Of a stretch of DNA of 64,000 nt, positions 18,079 through 27,427 are shown one piece after another (positions within the stretch are counted from its first letter, which is position 1; each line of letters begins with the position of its first letter). Source of the DNA: Bacillus suaedaesalsae (GTDB lineage Bacteria > Bacillota > Bacilli > Bacillales > SA4); contig NZ_JAFELM010000035.1 of the NCBI RefSeq assembly GCF_016890225.1, positions 1-64,000 of the forward strand. The letters run 5' to 3'. A program made the position numbers and the translations under genes. The notes below the pieces were generated by a model. That model was not told where the DNA came from and did no database searches. It saw only the letters and a list, made by a program, of their open reading frames with translations.

Positions 18079-18256
18079 TTCGCTGATATATATATTGTTT
18101 CGCTGGTATATATTTAAATCGTCGAAACCTTGTTTATTTTCGCCGATAAATCTTTCAAAATCGCCGATAAGCTTGTAGTTTCCGCCGAAAAACAGTAAAA
18201 AATCGCCGAAATAAAACTCTTTCGCCGATTAAGGTAACTTTTCGCCGATAAAAATC
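18079..18256. repeat. Degenerate tandem array, nine copies of a 20-21 bp unit
   Basis: Copies of TTTTCGCCGATAAA begin with their CGC at 18081, 18101, 18120, 18141, 18162, 18183, 18204, 18223 and 18243, a spacing of 19-21 bp, about two helical turns. Early copies read CGCTGATA or CGTCGAA. The core is conserved and the intervening bases vary. It fills the whole gap between the GNAT and Nif3-like genes. Confidence 0.88.
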
Positions 18257-18272
18257 AACAACCTTATGGATG

Positions 18273-19034
18273 TTAGCTTCGAGTCAGCTCAAAGTGTTCT
18301 TCTTCTATACGTACAATTGTTAAATCTAGATGATTCTCTTGAAGTTTCTTCACTAAACTTTCAACTCCAAAGATTTCTGTGAACGTATGACTACCAACTA
18401 ATAGATTTATACCTATGAACTGTGCGTACTGTATCGTGTATAGAGTTGCTTCACCTGTTATGTATGTATCACAACCCTCTTCGAACGCTTTTCGTATGTT
18501 ATCTGTAGAATGTCCAGCACCTGTGAGAATACCAATTTTTTTAACTTTCTTTTGATTGTTTTTCCAAGCGCGAACTGGCTCGTCTAACGCAGTAGTCATT
18601 CGTTCTACAAGTTTGTCAAATTCGATGGGGTCTGTAAACTTCCCAATGCCTGGGATATCCCCCTCTATATACATGGAATGACGAATGACGGTATCTACAC
18701 GTAATTCATTCATTAAGGCAGTAGATGTACCAAAGTCAATGTAATCCAAAGGACCATGAATCCAGAAGTGACTGATATTATATTCCTCAAGCTTTTTAAC
18801 ACAAGCTTCTTGTAAGCCATATATAAAATCCCAAGCATCATGATGTGTAACCAACAAATCCACCTTTTCTACTGCTGCTCTCTCGATCACCTCGAGAGAA
18901 AGATTGGTTGAATAGCCAACTTTTGAAATCGTTGTATTCGATGTATTTGTATAACCGAAGTCATCATGAAACTGTTGTAAAAGCTCTGTTCCAAAGAGGT
19001 TTTCTATTGTTTCTTTAAATTGTTCTAACTTCAT
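18273..19034 (-). CDS. Nif3-like dinuclear metal centre protein
   Basis: A 253-aa member of the Nif3/YqfO (GTP cyclohydrolase I type 2-like) family, without the insert domain of YqfO. Metal ligands are visible as THHDAW (about residue 67) and the C-terminal GSHTFTE and EATLY segments. Family members form hexamers with a dimetal site; the reaction is not settled. It has a frame-broken, diverged paralogue at 59144-59906 in this window. Confidence 0.88.
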   Translation of the reverse strand: MKLEQFKETIENLFGTELLQQFHDDFGYTNTSNTTISKVGYSTNLSLEVIERAAVEKVDLLVTHHDAWDFIYGLQEACVKKLEEYNISHFWIHGPLDYIDFGTSTALMNELRVDTVIRHSMYIEGDIPGIGKFTDPIEFDKLVERMTTALDEPVRAWKNNQKKVKKIGILTGAGHSTDNIRKAFEEGCDTYITGEATLYTIQYAQFIGINLLVGSHTFTEIFGVESLVKKLQENHLDLTIVRIEEEHFELTRS

Positions 19035-19090
19035 ATTTCCCTACCCCACTTAACCAATTTCTTACATCGTAACATAAGAAAACAGGTAGT

Positions 19091-19120
19091 AAAACAGAAA
19101 AAAGCACTTAAATAAGTGCT
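19091..19120 (-). terminator. Terminator of the molybdopterin operon
   Basis: AGCACTTA and TAAGTGCT form a perfect 8-bp stem around AA, followed in the minus direction by a T-rich run. It lies just after moaD. Confidence 0.82.
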
Positions 19121-19126
19121 CATCAA

Positions 19127-19360
19127 TCACCCACCACTCACTGGCGGAATAAGTGCAACTGTATCACCAGCTTTGATGATATCTTCTTCAACTGAATATT
19201 CTTCGTTTATTGCAACCATGACATTTTCTACATTTGTTAACGAGTGCTTGTCCATTAACAATTCAAGCAGTTCTTTAACTGTCATTTGTTCTTGGTCTAA
19301 TGTTAGTCGGTCTGTGCCAACTTGATCTTTTAAGTGCGCAAATAATAACACATTAATCAA
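19127..19360 (-). CDS. moaD: Molybdopterin synthase sulfur-carrier subunit
   Basis: A 77-aa ubiquitin-like protein ending in PPVSGG; the terminal diglycine is converted to a thiocarboxylate that donates sulfur to precursor Z. It starts at TTG behind GAGGAGG inside the end of moaE, overlapping it by 8 bp. Last gene of the operon. Confidence 0.95.
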   Translation of the reverse strand: MINVLLFAHLKDQVGTDRLTLDQEQMTVKELLELLMDKHSLTNVENVMVAINEEYSVEEDIIKAGDTVALIPPVSGG

Positions 19361-19832
19361 TGATGTCTTCCTCCTCTGGGTGCCCTTTTGGATAAGCTAT
19401 CGTCTCACGTTGATCGCCAATCCACATCTCTCCATCTTCCCAATGTTCCTTTTTCCATATCGGTACAATTTCTTTAATTCGTTCAATTGCGTATTCATTT
19501 GCCTCATACGCATCTTTGCGATGTGGTGTGGAAACGGCAATTACAACGGCAATATCGGAAATATCTAATCGACCAATTCGGTGTGTAATCGCAACCTTTG
19601 CTTCTGGCCATTTCTCTTGAATCTCAGTTCCAATTTGCTCAAGCTTTTTCTCTGCCATCGGTACGTATGATTCATATTGTAAGTAAAGAGTTTTCTTTCC
19701 TTTAGTTAATTCCCGAACTGTCCCGATAAACGTTGTGATCGCCCCTGCATTTCGGTCTACTACTTTATCAATTATTAATTGTGTTTGAATTGGTTCATTT
19801 ATCACTTCAAAACGTTTTAGTTCCAAGTTCAT
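19353..19832 (-). CDS. moaE: Molybdopterin synthase catalytic subunit
   Basis: A 159-aa MoaE, which with MoaD forms the tetramer that makes molybdopterin. Conserved features include the AGAITTFIGTVR opening, HRIGRLDISD, and the catalytic-lysine segment WKKEHWEDG. Its ATG overlaps the TGA of mobB (ATGA), so translation is coupled. The operon order here is moeA, mobB, moaE, moaD. Confidence 0.96.
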   Translation of the reverse strand: MNLELKRFEVINEPIQTQLIIDKVVDRNAGAITTFIGTVRELTKGKKTLYLQYESYVPMAEKKLEQIGTEIQEKWPEAKVAITHRIGRLDISDIAVVIAVSTPHRKDAYEANEYAIERIKEIVPIWKKEHWEDGEMWIGDQRETIAYPKGHPEEEDIID

Positions 19833-20335
19833 TGTCCTCTCACAGCATTCATTAAATAAGTTAAGTATGCTGCTTCTTCTTTTCTCGTAAAATACGGATA
19901 TTTCAATTCTCCAAGTGATTCAACTGAAATGACTGCCTCAATATTGGATAAGTCTTTAATCAACTTCAGATCTTCTTTGTCTCGAAGCAACACGACCTTC
20001 GGATAACGTTCATTTTTATACCCTTCAACAAGCACAATATCCACAAACAACATTTCATAAAGAGCTAGCATATTGTCTAACGTCAAAGAAGCATCAGCAG
20101 TAAGGTGAATCGTGCCTTCTCCTTCTACTGCAACAACAGAAGCTCCCGCTTTACGATGTAGGCCTGTATCCTTTCCTTGGTCACCTATCGCTGGTTTTCC
20201 ACCATGACCGTGGTGCTTAATTGTTCCGACCTTAATGCCTTCTTCTGTTAGCTTATGAATGAGCTTTGTGACGAGCGTTGTTTTCCCGCTGTTTTGAAAG
20301 CCTACTACTTGCAGGACCTTTATCCCCAAGGCCAT
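19829..20335 (-). CDS. mobB: Molybdopterin-guanine dinucleotide biosynthesis protein B
   Basis: A 168-aa P-loop GTP-binding protein with Walker A GFQNSGKTTL at about residue 12 and GTIKHHGHG shortly after. MobB assists MobA in attaching GMP to molybdopterin. It overlaps the end of moeA by 16 bp and has AAGGAAG just before its ATG. No mobA lies in the window. Confidence 0.94.
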   Translation of the reverse strand: MALGIKVLQVVGFQNSGKTTLVTKLIHKLTEEGIKVGTIKHHGHGGKPAIGDQGKDTGLHRKAGASVVAVEGEGTIHLTADASLTLDNMLALYEMLFVDIVLVEGYKNERYPKVVLLRDKEDLKLIKDLSNIEAVISVESLGELKYPYFTRKEEAAYLTYLMNAVRGQ

Positions 20336-21588
20336 TCACTTCCTTCATCTACTTCTAATAAAAGTACATCTACCTGTCTTCCTTTTTCAAATCCCCGAGT
20401 TCCACCGGGCAGCATCATTAAGGCATTTGCTGTTGCTAAAGACGATACAGCATTCGATTTATCAAACCCGCTCGGAGCCACTGATAGCTGTCCATTCGTA
20501 AAGTCAAGACGACTACGAACGAAACGAGTAAACGGATTAGGCTTCGGATAATTTGCGTTCAACATAGCTTGTACCTTTTGTAAATGTGGCTTTGTATTGA
20601 ATAAATACGTTTGAATAACAGGTCTAGTAAAAAGTTCAAACCCTACATAGCAGGCAGAAGGATTACCAGATAATCCAAATAGTAATTTTCCATTCAACTC
20701 TGCTACCGTCGTTACACTACCAGGTCTCATTGCAACCTTATTAAATAAGACGTTAGCACCCAGCCTTTCATAAATATCGGGCAAATAATCATAATCACCA
20801 ACCGAAACTCCACCTGTTGTGATGAGCATGTCTACTTCTTGAAGAGCGTTCGCAACCTTGTCATAGCAATACTCAAAATCATCTGGCAGCATCCCAAGAT
20901 AACTCGCGTCTGCACCTCTTCTTTCGATTTGGGCACATACCATGTATGAATTACTGTTTCGAATTTTCCCTGGTTCAAGAGTATCCGCTACATCCAATAA
21001 CTCTGTACCCGTCGCAAAAACACCGATCTTCGGTTTCTTGGCTACCTTCACCTCTGCATATCCAAAGGTTGCCAAGAGCGCTTGTATACCAGGATTAATT
21101 TTAGTACCCTTTTCTACTAGCACTGTTCCTTTTTGGGTATCTTCACCTTCAAAGGAAATATTATCACCTGGTTTATACGCACGCTTTATTGATATATATT
21201 TCTTACCATCACGTTCCGTTTCCTTTGCTAATTCAAGCATGACAACTGCATTACATTCTTTCGGCATTTGTGCACCTGTCATAATACGAACTGCTTGGAA
21301 AGGTAATACTACCTTTCCTGCAACAGCCCCAGCCCCAATCTCCTCTATCACTTCAAATTCCACTGAATTATCTATATTTGCAAGTGTACTATCTTCAGCA
21401 CGAATAGCAAAACCATCATAAGGAGATCGATCAAATGGTGGCACATGATGTGTCGCAACTAAATCTTCAGCTAAATAACGATGATAAGCATTATATATAG
21501 GAACTAACTCACTTTCTCCCTGCTTCGCAAAATTTATAACACGATGAACCGCTTCTCCTACAGAAATCGGTTTTCTAATTTCAACCAT
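20320..21588 (-). CDS. moeA: Molybdopterin molybdenumtransferase
   Basis: A 422-aa MoeA that inserts molybdate into adenylylated molybdopterin. Domains run in the usual order, with the PPFDRSPYDGFAIR motif near residue 50, the MPTGAQMP-like IMTGAQMP, TTGGVSVGDYD and LFGLSGNPSACYVGFE. Ribosome site GAGGTG. It is the first gene of the cofactor operon, so a molybdoenzyme must be encoded elsewhere. Confidence 0.96.
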   Translation of the reverse strand: MVEIRKPISVGEAVHRVINFAKQGESELVPIYNAYHRYLAEDLVATHHVPPFDRSPYDGFAIRAEDSTLANIDNSVEFEVIEEIGAGAVAGKVVLPFQAVRIMTGAQMPKECNAVVMLELAKETERDGKKYISIKRAYKPGDNISFEGEDTQKGTVLVEKGTKINPGIQALLATFGYAEVKVAKKPKIGVFATGTELLDVADTLEPGKIRNSNSYMVCAQIERRGADASYLGMLPDDFEYCYDKVANALQEVDMLITTGGVSVGDYDYLPDIYERLGANVLFNKVAMRPGSVTTVAELNGKLLFGLSGNPSACYVGFELFTRPVIQTYLFNTKPHLQKVQAMLNANYPKPNPFTRFVRSRLDFTNGQLSVAPSGFDKSNAVSSLATANALMMLPGGTRGFEKGRQVDVLLLEVDEGSEWPWG

Positions 21589-21663
21589 AAGGTCACCTCA
21601 AAAAAATCTAATATTAGTTAATTTAGCATAAATCCACGTCCGTTTCACTTTTCATGCATAAAA

Positions 21664-21699
21664 AAATTTGGGCGGTGCCAGGCACCACCCGAATTTTGT
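21664..21699. terminator. Long GC-rich palindrome, likely terminator
   Basis: A roughly 16-bp near-perfect stem centred on GGTGCCAGGCACC, flanked by A and T runs on both sides. The GGTGCCTGGCACC core is a widespread intergenic motif in Bacillus genomes. It lies between the acyltransferase terminator and the start of moeA. Confidence 0.7.
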
Positions 21700-21734
21700 C
21701 GAAAAAAAAAACACATTCATTCCATTCAAAATAA

Positions 21735-21764
21735 AAAAAACAGGATCACTGTACATGATCCCGT
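21735..21764 (-). terminator. Terminator of the acyltransferase gene
   Basis: GGATCA and TGATCC pair around CTGTACA, with a run of A on the plus strand giving the T-tract in the minus direction. Confidence 0.8.
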
Positions 21765-21769
21765 TCATA

Positions 21770-22801
21770 CTATCGATTTTGTAACCGTCCATGATCCCCT
21801 TGCACTCGTTCGGCCCATCTTTTTAAAGCCGATATCTTCATCTCAATAAAAGGTTGCGTCGTTGTTCTGATAAAGTCACTTGAGAGAAGGATGGTCAAAA
21901 TAAGCGAAACAATGGACATGACAATAATCTGCTCTGATTCATTTAAGACATTTACTAAGCTACTGTTTCTAAACGACTTAATGAAAAAGCCATGTAGTAG
22001 ATACACATAAAGTGTTCTTGTTCCCCACTTCGTAAAGAACATCTCCCTAGAAGGTACTAACGCTAAAAAACTCATCGTTGTTAAAAACGAAAGTGCGTAC
22101 ACTCCTAGTCTAGTTAAAGCACCTGTTAAACCATATGCATCGAGTACTACGTATGGTTTTGAACCAAATAACCATTGATGCTCAAACCCTGTGTAAAAAT
22201 AGAAGCAAATAAACGTAACCACTAGAACACTAACAGAAAAAATCTTAATCTTTGTTTCTCGTATTTTTTTGAATTGCTCTCTATTTAAAAAGTATCCGAC
22301 TAAAAACAATGGAAAGAATACGAAAGTTCGGGAAAGACTTAAAAATGAATTCACTTCGTTTACATATCCAACTAATACACCTAGTGTGATAGCTATAAAT
22401 ATTGCATAACCAGGCTTTAACTTCGTATAGCCATACAGCATAACATTCCAGAAAAACAAACTAATCAAAAACCATAACGACCAATGTGGATCCAATGGAT
22501 TAACGGAAGAGACTTCTCTCCCTTGAATAAAGTAGTAAAAAAATGAGTAGATACCTTGAAAAACTAAATACGGCAATATCAACTTTTTCGCGACACTTTT
22601 CAAGTAACCTTCTTTTTTAAACCCTTTTGCAAAATAGCCAGATATGAGAATAAACGCTGGCATGTGAAACAAATAGATGGTGTTATATAACGTTAATACA
22701 ATTTTATTATCGTTTACATAAGATTGGATAAAATGTCCAAATACAACCAAAAAGATTAATAAAAATTTTGCATTATCATAATAAGCGTCTCTTTTATTCA
22801 T
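21770..22801 (-). CDS. Acyltransferase 3 family membrane protein
   Basis: About 343 aa with about ten membrane helices and the opening RDAYYDNAKFLLIFLVVFGH, a pattern of OafA/WecH-like O-acetyltransferases, including the active-site His after the first helix. It probably transfers acetyl or another acyl group to a surface polymer. GGAGGTCACC places the start at the ATG 22801. The acceptor is unknown. Confidence 0.88.
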   Translation of the reverse strand: MNKRDAYYDNAKFLLIFLVVFGHFIQSYVNDNKIVLTLYNTIYLFHMPAFILISGYFAKGFKKEGYLKSVAKKLILPYLVFQGIYSFFYYFIQGREVSSVNPLDPHWSLWFLISLFFWNVMLYGYTKLKPGYAIFIAITLGVLVGYVNEVNSFLSLSRTFVFFPLFLVGYFLNREQFKKIRETKIKIFSVSVLVVTFICFYFYTGFEHQWLFGSKPYVVLDAYGLTGALTRLGVYALSFLTTMSFLALVPSREMFFTKWGTRTLYVYLLHGFFIKSFRNSSLVNVLNESEQIIVMSIVSLILTILLSSDFIRTTTQPFIEMKISALKRWAERVQGDHGRLQNR

Positions 22802-23130
22802 GGTGACCTCCACATACGTCTTGTAGACAACTTGTTAGTGCAATTTTGTTTGATTGAAACTGCCTTGTCTCTATAAGTTTCGAAGAGTTTGACTGTAAAC
22901 CGACCATTGTAATCATTTCGTCATGATATTGTAAAATAGCTTTTGCACTCCAGTATCCAAGGCGGACAATAAGCATAGTCTTTTAGACTTTCAAAACCAA
23001 ATTAGATTAGAATATCAATTTATTTACCCGCAATCAGGAACCTTTAAACGCCCATTTTTAATAGAATAAGCTACAAGAGATCACCAATTCTCATAGGTTA
23101 GCTTTGTAAAGAACATTAAGGGAGAGGTAA

Positions 23131-23616
23131 GTGAATGGAATGGAACAAAAAACGTTAGCATGGCATGAAACATTGGAATTACATGAAATTACAGCTTATA
23201 ACTCAATTGGATTGATGAAGTTGAAAAAAGGAATAGAAGAAATTGAAGATACAGAATTAAAAGGGATTTATACGAAGTCGATTGAGGCACTAGAAACTAG
23301 TATAAAAGAGCTTATGCAGTTTTACCCTTATGCTCCTAAGCCTGGTCATTCGAGTGAATATCGCAATGACGTTGGTTTCTTTGCCGGAGATTTGCTGGCT
23401 TTCACGAAGTCAGGTGTCCGTAACTATGCAGTTGCCATAACTGAAACAGCTACTCCGCAGCTGCGTGACGTCTTAACCAAGCAGCTTAATATAATGATTA
23501 AACTACACGAGCAGATTTTTATGTTCATGTACAAAGAAGGTTTGTATCCTTCCTATGACCTTAAAACACTTCTTGAACACGATGTAACGTTGGCTCATAA
23601 AGCACTATCTATGTAA
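23131..23616 (+). CDS. CotF-like spore coat family protein
   Basis: A 161-aa soluble helical protein resembling the CotF/YhcQ coat family: WHETLELHEITAYNS at the start and FAGDLLAFTKSGVRNYAVAITETATP in parts near the middle. Such proteins are deposited in or beneath the spore coat. Start at GTG with GGGAG 6 bases before it; an internal ATG at 23140 is possible. A shared bidirectional terminator follows. Confidence 0.75.
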   Translation: MNGMEQKTLAWHETLELHEITAYNSIGLMKLKKGIEEIEDTELKGIYTKSIEALETSIKELMQFYPYAPKPGHSSEYRNDVGFFAGDLLAFTKSGVRNYAVAITETATPQLRDVLTKQLNIMIKLHEQIFMFMYKEGLYPSYDLKTLLEHDVTLAHKALSM

Positions 23617-23634
23617 TAACTAGTAAATCAACAT

Positions 23635-23665
23635 AAAAAGCATTGACCCAGGACCAATGCTTTTT
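23635..23665. terminator. Bidirectional terminator between the CotF-like gene and the kinase
   Basis: AAAAAGCATTG and CAATGCTTTTT form an 11-bp perfect stem around a 9-base loop. It serves converging genes on both strands. Confidence 0.9.
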
Positions 23666-23673
23666 ATGTTGCA

Positions 23674-25071
23674 CTATTTCTTCAATATGATTGTAAAGGT
23701 CGTACCTTGTTGTTCTTGACTTGTCACCATAATCTCACCGTTATACTTCTCGACAAGGCGTTTCGCTATGGCCAATCCAAGTCCCGTACCTCCGCCTTCT
23801 CGACTCCTCGCCTTATCTACTCGATAAAAACGGTTAAACACTTTACCTAGGTCTTCACTTGGGATACCAATACCCGCATCTTTAACTTCAATGATGACAT
23901 TTTCATCCTTATTCGATACTAGAACTTGGATATATTTTGCGTCAGCAGAGTATTTCACTGCATTATCTAGCAAGATCATAATAATCTGTTCAAGATGATG
24001 CCTCGATATACTCACTTTTAGCATTCCAGTTGTGACATCTTCAAAGGTAATGTGAAAATCAGGATGTAACACAGCTACGTTTTTCGTTAATTGCTCAATA
24101 ATCTCAGATACCTCGATGGGTTCAATATCAGATGGAAGAATTGCTTCTGAACGAGTTAACTCTAATAACTCAAGCACAAGTTTACGGAGTCTCGTTACCT
24201 CTTGCATACTCGCCTGCAACGACTCATCTAATACTTCAGAATCGTTCTTCCCCCAACGATTCAGCATAGATAAATGTCCTTCTAAAACAGCAATCGGTGT
24301 ACGTAGCTCATGGGAAGCATCCTCAATAAATTGTTTTTGCTGATTAATAGTATCTTCGACTGTATCCATCATTCCGTTAAAAATACGAGTGAGTTCTGTT
24401 ACTTCATCATGAAGTTGAGTTTCTTTCACTCGCGTCTGGAACCCTTCATCTTTTATTTTAATCATTGCATGGTTTAACTCTTTTAATGGTGTAATGTATT
24501 GCCTTGAAATTAATATACCGCTAAGTATACTAATGATCATCGTTGCAATGGCAAAGCCTATCGTAATCCATAAAATAATTTTTGTCACTTCATGAAACGT
24601 AGTTAAGTTCCGAACGACTTCAACAGTCCCTTGAAACGAACGAGTTTGAATATGCACCCATGTGACAATATAATGCTCACCTTCGACTCGGATTTCCTCA
24701 ATTCCCTCTCGTGATGGGTAATTGGCAATTGATAGCTTTTTCGGAAATTCATTGGAAACAGAGATCATTAAGTCTTGATTCATATCCAAAATGCGAATGA
24801 GTTGGTGGCGATCGTTTAGTTTCAGCAGTAGCGTTTCCATATCGTTACGATTAATTTCTTGGAACGGTCGGTTTGCTTGTTCATAATAGGCCGCTACTTC
24901 TTCTTTCGTTTTTATTACTGCTTCTTTTTCCTGTGATAGAAGCCAATTATATAGAAGCTCATATTGTACAAAGCTAAATACTAAGAATGTAATAAACATT
25001 AAGACCGAAGACGAAAAAGTAAGTCTCCACCTTAACGGAACATTTCGAAAATAACGGATCAGCTTTTTCAT
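23674..25071 (-). CDS. Two-component sensor histidine kinase (ArlS/YkoH-like)
   Basis: A 465-aa membrane kinase: helices at about 18-38 and 165-190 flank an extracytoplasmic sensor; then HAMP, HisKA with [15 protein letters not shown], and HATPase_c with [16 protein letters not shown] and [10 protein letters not shown]. It overlaps the response regulator by 4 bp. The HtrA gene lies next upstream, so a cell-envelope or secretion-stress role is possible, but the sequence resembles YkoH/ArlS more than CssS. Confidence 0.93.
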   Translation of the reverse strand: MKKLIRYFRNVPLRWRLTFSSSVLMFITFLVFSFVQYELLYNWLLSQEKEAVIKTKEEVAAYYEQANRPFQEINRNDMETLLLKLNDRHQLIRILDMNQDLMISVSNEFPKKLSIANYPSREGIEEIRVEGEHYIVTWVHIQTRSFQGTVEVVRNLTTFHEVTKIILWITIGFAIATMIISILSGILISRQYITPLKELNHAMIKIKDEGFQTRVKETQLHDEVTELTRIFNGMMDTVEDTINQQKQFIEDASHELRTPIAVLEGHLSMLNRWGKNDSEVLDESLQASMQEVTRLRKLVLELLELTRSEAILPSDIEPIEVSEIIEQLTKNVAVLHPDFHITFEDVTTGMLKVSISRHHLEQIIMILLDNAVKYSADAKYIQVLVSNKDENVIIEVKDAGIGIPSEDLGKVFNRFYRVDKARSREGGGTGLGLAIAKRLVEKYNGEIMVTSQEQQGTTFTIILKK

Positions 25072-25748
25072 GATCGCATCACGTAGCCAGTACCACGTAC
25101 CGTTTGAATAAAGCTTTCAGCTTCATTTGAATCGAGCTTATGACGCAGGTAACGAATATACACATCTACAACATTTGTCTCCACTTCTGATTCATAACCC
25201 CAGACTTTATTTAAGAGCGTTTCACGTGACATCACAATATTTTTGTTGATCATTAGTACATATAATAGTTCGTACTCTCTCTTCGTTAACTCGATAATCT
25301 CTCCATCCTTTTTTACTTGCCTTGCTTGTACTTCAAGCGTTAAGTTTCGATACGTTACCATTTCTTCATTCGTTGTTTGACTATTAGGTTGTGTTCGTCG
25401 TAATAACGCTCGTAATCTAGCAAGCAACTCTTCAATCGCAAATGGTTTTGCAATATAGTCATCAGCTCCGCTATCTAGACCAGACACTTTATCCATCACA
25501 CTATCTCGTGCTGTGATCATAATAATAGGTGTTGTTTTGACACTCCGAATTCTTCTGCACACTTCCACCCCGTTTAACTCAGGAAGCATCAAATCTAGTA
25601 AAATACAATCCCACTCTGTATCAAGAGCCTTCGCTAATCCAGTTCGACCATTGTCTGCCGTCTCCACTTCATAGCCTTCATACATCAGCTCAAGTTCAAG
25701 AAAGCGAGTGATATTCTTCTCATCTTCTATAATTAAAATTCGTTTCAT
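25068..25748 (-). CDS. OmpR-family response regulator (ArlR/YkoG-like)
   Basis: About 226 aa: receiver domain with the acidic pair EDE, the phospho-acceptor Asp in CILLDLMLP and Lys in DYIAKPF, then an OmpR-type winged helix (residues about 130-225). It should be phosphorylated by the overlapping kinase. I prefer the ATG at 25748; the open frame reaches GTG at 25763, and neither has a strong ribosome site. Confidence 0.94.
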   Translation of the reverse strand: MKRILIIEDEKNITRFLELELMYEGYEVETADNGRTGLAKALDTEWDCILLDLMLPELNGVEVCRRIRSVKTTPIIMITARDSVMDKVSGLDSGADDYIAKPFAIEELLARLRALLRRTQPNSQTTNEEMVTYRNLTLEVQARQVKKDGEIIELTKREYELLYVLMINKNIVMSRETLLNKVWGYESEVETNVVDVYIRYLRHKLDSNEAESFIQTVRGTGYVMRS

Positions 25749-25797
25749 TCTTGTCACGCTCACTTTAGTTCTTTGCTTTTTATTATATATCTTTTTG

Positions 25798-25973
25798 TTA
25801 AGGCTGTGGTACTATCGGCTTTTGTTATAAAGACTGTTTTCGCATAGATTGCTGGTTTTTGAACAAGTCTGGATATAAGTATTGAGAAAGGTTTCGGAGG
25901 CATCTTTTCGTCAAAGCAATGAGAATCTCAAACGATTATAGATTTTCATGTAACCAATGTTACGAAAAGAGCC
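25798..25973. repeat. Dispersed intergenic repeat, copy A
   Basis: A roughly 175-bp stretch matching in several blocks the element at 34662-34825: TTTTCGCA-AGA, GGTTTCG-GGCATCTTTTCGTCAAAG-AATGA, and the end TTACGAAAAGAGCC. The GGCATCTTTTCGT and ACGAAAAGAGCC blocks are near-complementary, so the element can fold into a hairpin. No coding potential seen. Confidence 0.7.
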
Positions 25974-25977
25974 ATTA

Positions 25978-26008
25978 TAAAAAGAGCTATCACCTATTGA
26001 TGATAGCT
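25978..26008 (-). terminator. Terminator of htrA
   Basis: AGCTATCA and TGATAGCT form a perfect 8-bp stem, with a T-rich run in the minus direction. Confidence 0.82.
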
Positions 26009-26019
26009 TCAATTTTCAC

Positions 26020-27216
26020 TTATGATTCTCCAGGTATAGATTCAAGTGTCATTTTCGTTTCAGTTAATTCACCATTTCGATAATAGGAAATTGAGATCGT
26101 ATCTCCTACCTTTTTCTTTTGGTATAAATATTTTCTCAGCTGGACCATGGATTCGATTTTTTCACCGTCTAACTTCACAATAACATCCAGCTCTTGTAAC
26201 CCAGCTTTAGCAGCAGGTGAGTTAGGTCCTACTTGTTCGATAAACACTCCTTCCGTTACATCACTTGGCAATTTGAATGTATGCTGCCAGTGATAGCTTG
26301 CTACATCTGCTAACGAACGAGTTGCTACTCCTAAGTATGGACGAATTACTTTGCCATGAACCTCTAGACTTTCAATGATTGGAATGGCAATTGAAATGGG
26401 AATGGAAAATCCAATACCTTCAACAGATGTTTGATTAATCTTCATCGAGTTAATTCCGATTACATCTCCATTTGCGTTAACAAGTGCACCTCCACTGTTA
26501 CCAGGGTTAATCGCAGCATCAGTCTGCAAGACATCCGCTTCCCAATCAGCTGAGCCGTCTTGATTGTAGTCAACGGGTATAGAACGGTCTAACCCACTGA
26601 TGATCCCTTGCGTCACCGAACCAGAAAACTCAAGACCTAGTGGATTACCAATCGCAAGAACAGGTTCACCTAGTTTAATATTATCTGAGGATGCAAATGT
26701 TGCAACATGCTTAACTTCAGCAGCATCAATTTCAATTACAGCTAGGTCCATATATATATCCTCACCTAGCAGTTTACCTGATACGCGCTTTCCATCTTCT
26801 AAACTAATTTCAATTTTACTTGCTCCGTTAACAACATGACTATTCGTTACAACGTAAGCCTTTCCATCTTCTTTCTTATAAATAACACCAGATCCAGTTC
26901 CTGCCTCTTGGTCTGGCTGTAGCATACGATTATTTTGAATATTAATGACTCCTACTACGGCACCACTTGCTTTTTCTATTGCTTTTGTAATTTGCGTTTC
27001 AAAATTCATACTTACCGTTTCAATCGAATTCGTCATTGCTGGAACATCCGCCTGACTTTTTGTATCTGAAATCTTATTCTCTAAACTGTTTGGAGATACA
27101 ACCGCAAGTGTAACGGCTGATCCAATGCAAGCAGCTGCTAAACTTGAGACAAACGTTGTTGGAAACTTTCTCTTTCGTCCAAGACGTAACTGTGTATGTT
27201 CATCATAATAACCCAT
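26020..27216 (-). CDS. htrA: HtrA/DegP-type membrane-anchored serine protease with PDZ domain
   Basis: A 398-aa quality-control protease acting outside the membrane. After a short cytoplasmic tail there is one membrane helix (about 19-40), then the trypsin-like domain with His in VVTNSHVV, Asp in DLAVIEI and Ser in GNSGGALV, then a PDZ domain (about 290-390). The layout fits Bacillus HtrA/HtrB. Ribosome site AAGGAG is somewhat distant (11 bases). A two-component operon lies downstream. Confidence 0.94.
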   Translation of the reverse strand: MGYYDEHTQLRLGRKRKFPTTFVSSLAAACIGSAVTLAVVSPNSLENKISDTKSQADVPAMTNSIETVSMNFETQITKAIEKASGAVVGVINIQNNRMLQPDQEAGTGSGVIYKKEDGKAYVVTNSHVVNGASKIEISLEDGKRVSGKLLGEDIYMDLAVIEIDAAEVKHVATFASSDNIKLGEPVLAIGNPLGLEFSGSVTQGIISGLDRSIPVDYNQDGSADWEADVLQTDAAINPGNSGGALVNANGDVIGINSMKINQTSVEGIGFSIPISIAIPIIESLEVHGKVIRPYLGVATRSLADVASYHWQHTFKLPSDVTEGVFIEQVGPNSPAAKAGLQELDVIVKLDGEKIESMVQLRKYLYQKKKVGDTISISYYRNGELTETKMTLESIPGES

Positions 27217-27353
27217 TTTGCTTCAAACTCCTTTTTTACAACTCTGTTAATCATATAGTACTTCGATATCCTTAAAATAAACTGAAAGAAAGATTAGAAA
27301 TTGATTAGAATTTTATCATTAAAAGGCTGTGCTTACTATCTATGTTGATTTTG

Positions 27354-27391
27354 AAACAATAGTTGATTGTAACGGAAATCAACTATTGTTT
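27354..27391. terminator. 15-bp perfect inverted repeat between htrA and the membrane-protein gene
   Basis: AAACAATAGTTGATT (27354-27368) is exactly complementary to 27377-27391 with an 8-base loop. It follows the stop at 27428 in the minus direction. The T-run after it is short and broken, so it may be a terminator or a mobile hairpin. Confidence 0.55.
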
Positions 27392-27427
27392 AACTGGTCA
27401 ATTAAAAATGGAATAACGACGGAGATT

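Noticed and set aside
18079-18256. CRISPR-like spacing in the CGCCGATAA array
   Set aside because: The conserved core is only about 10 bp, the period is 20-21 bp, copies are degenerate and there are no cas genes.
22794-22976. 60-aa open frame overlapping the acyltransferase start
   Set aside because: No ribosome site, no recognisable features, and it overlaps the GGAGG and start of the real gene.
25068-27216. CssRS-HtrA secretion-stress system
   Set aside because: Gene order is suggestive, but the kinase and regulator resemble ArlRS/YkoGH more, and no repeated CssR-type operator was recognised before htrA.
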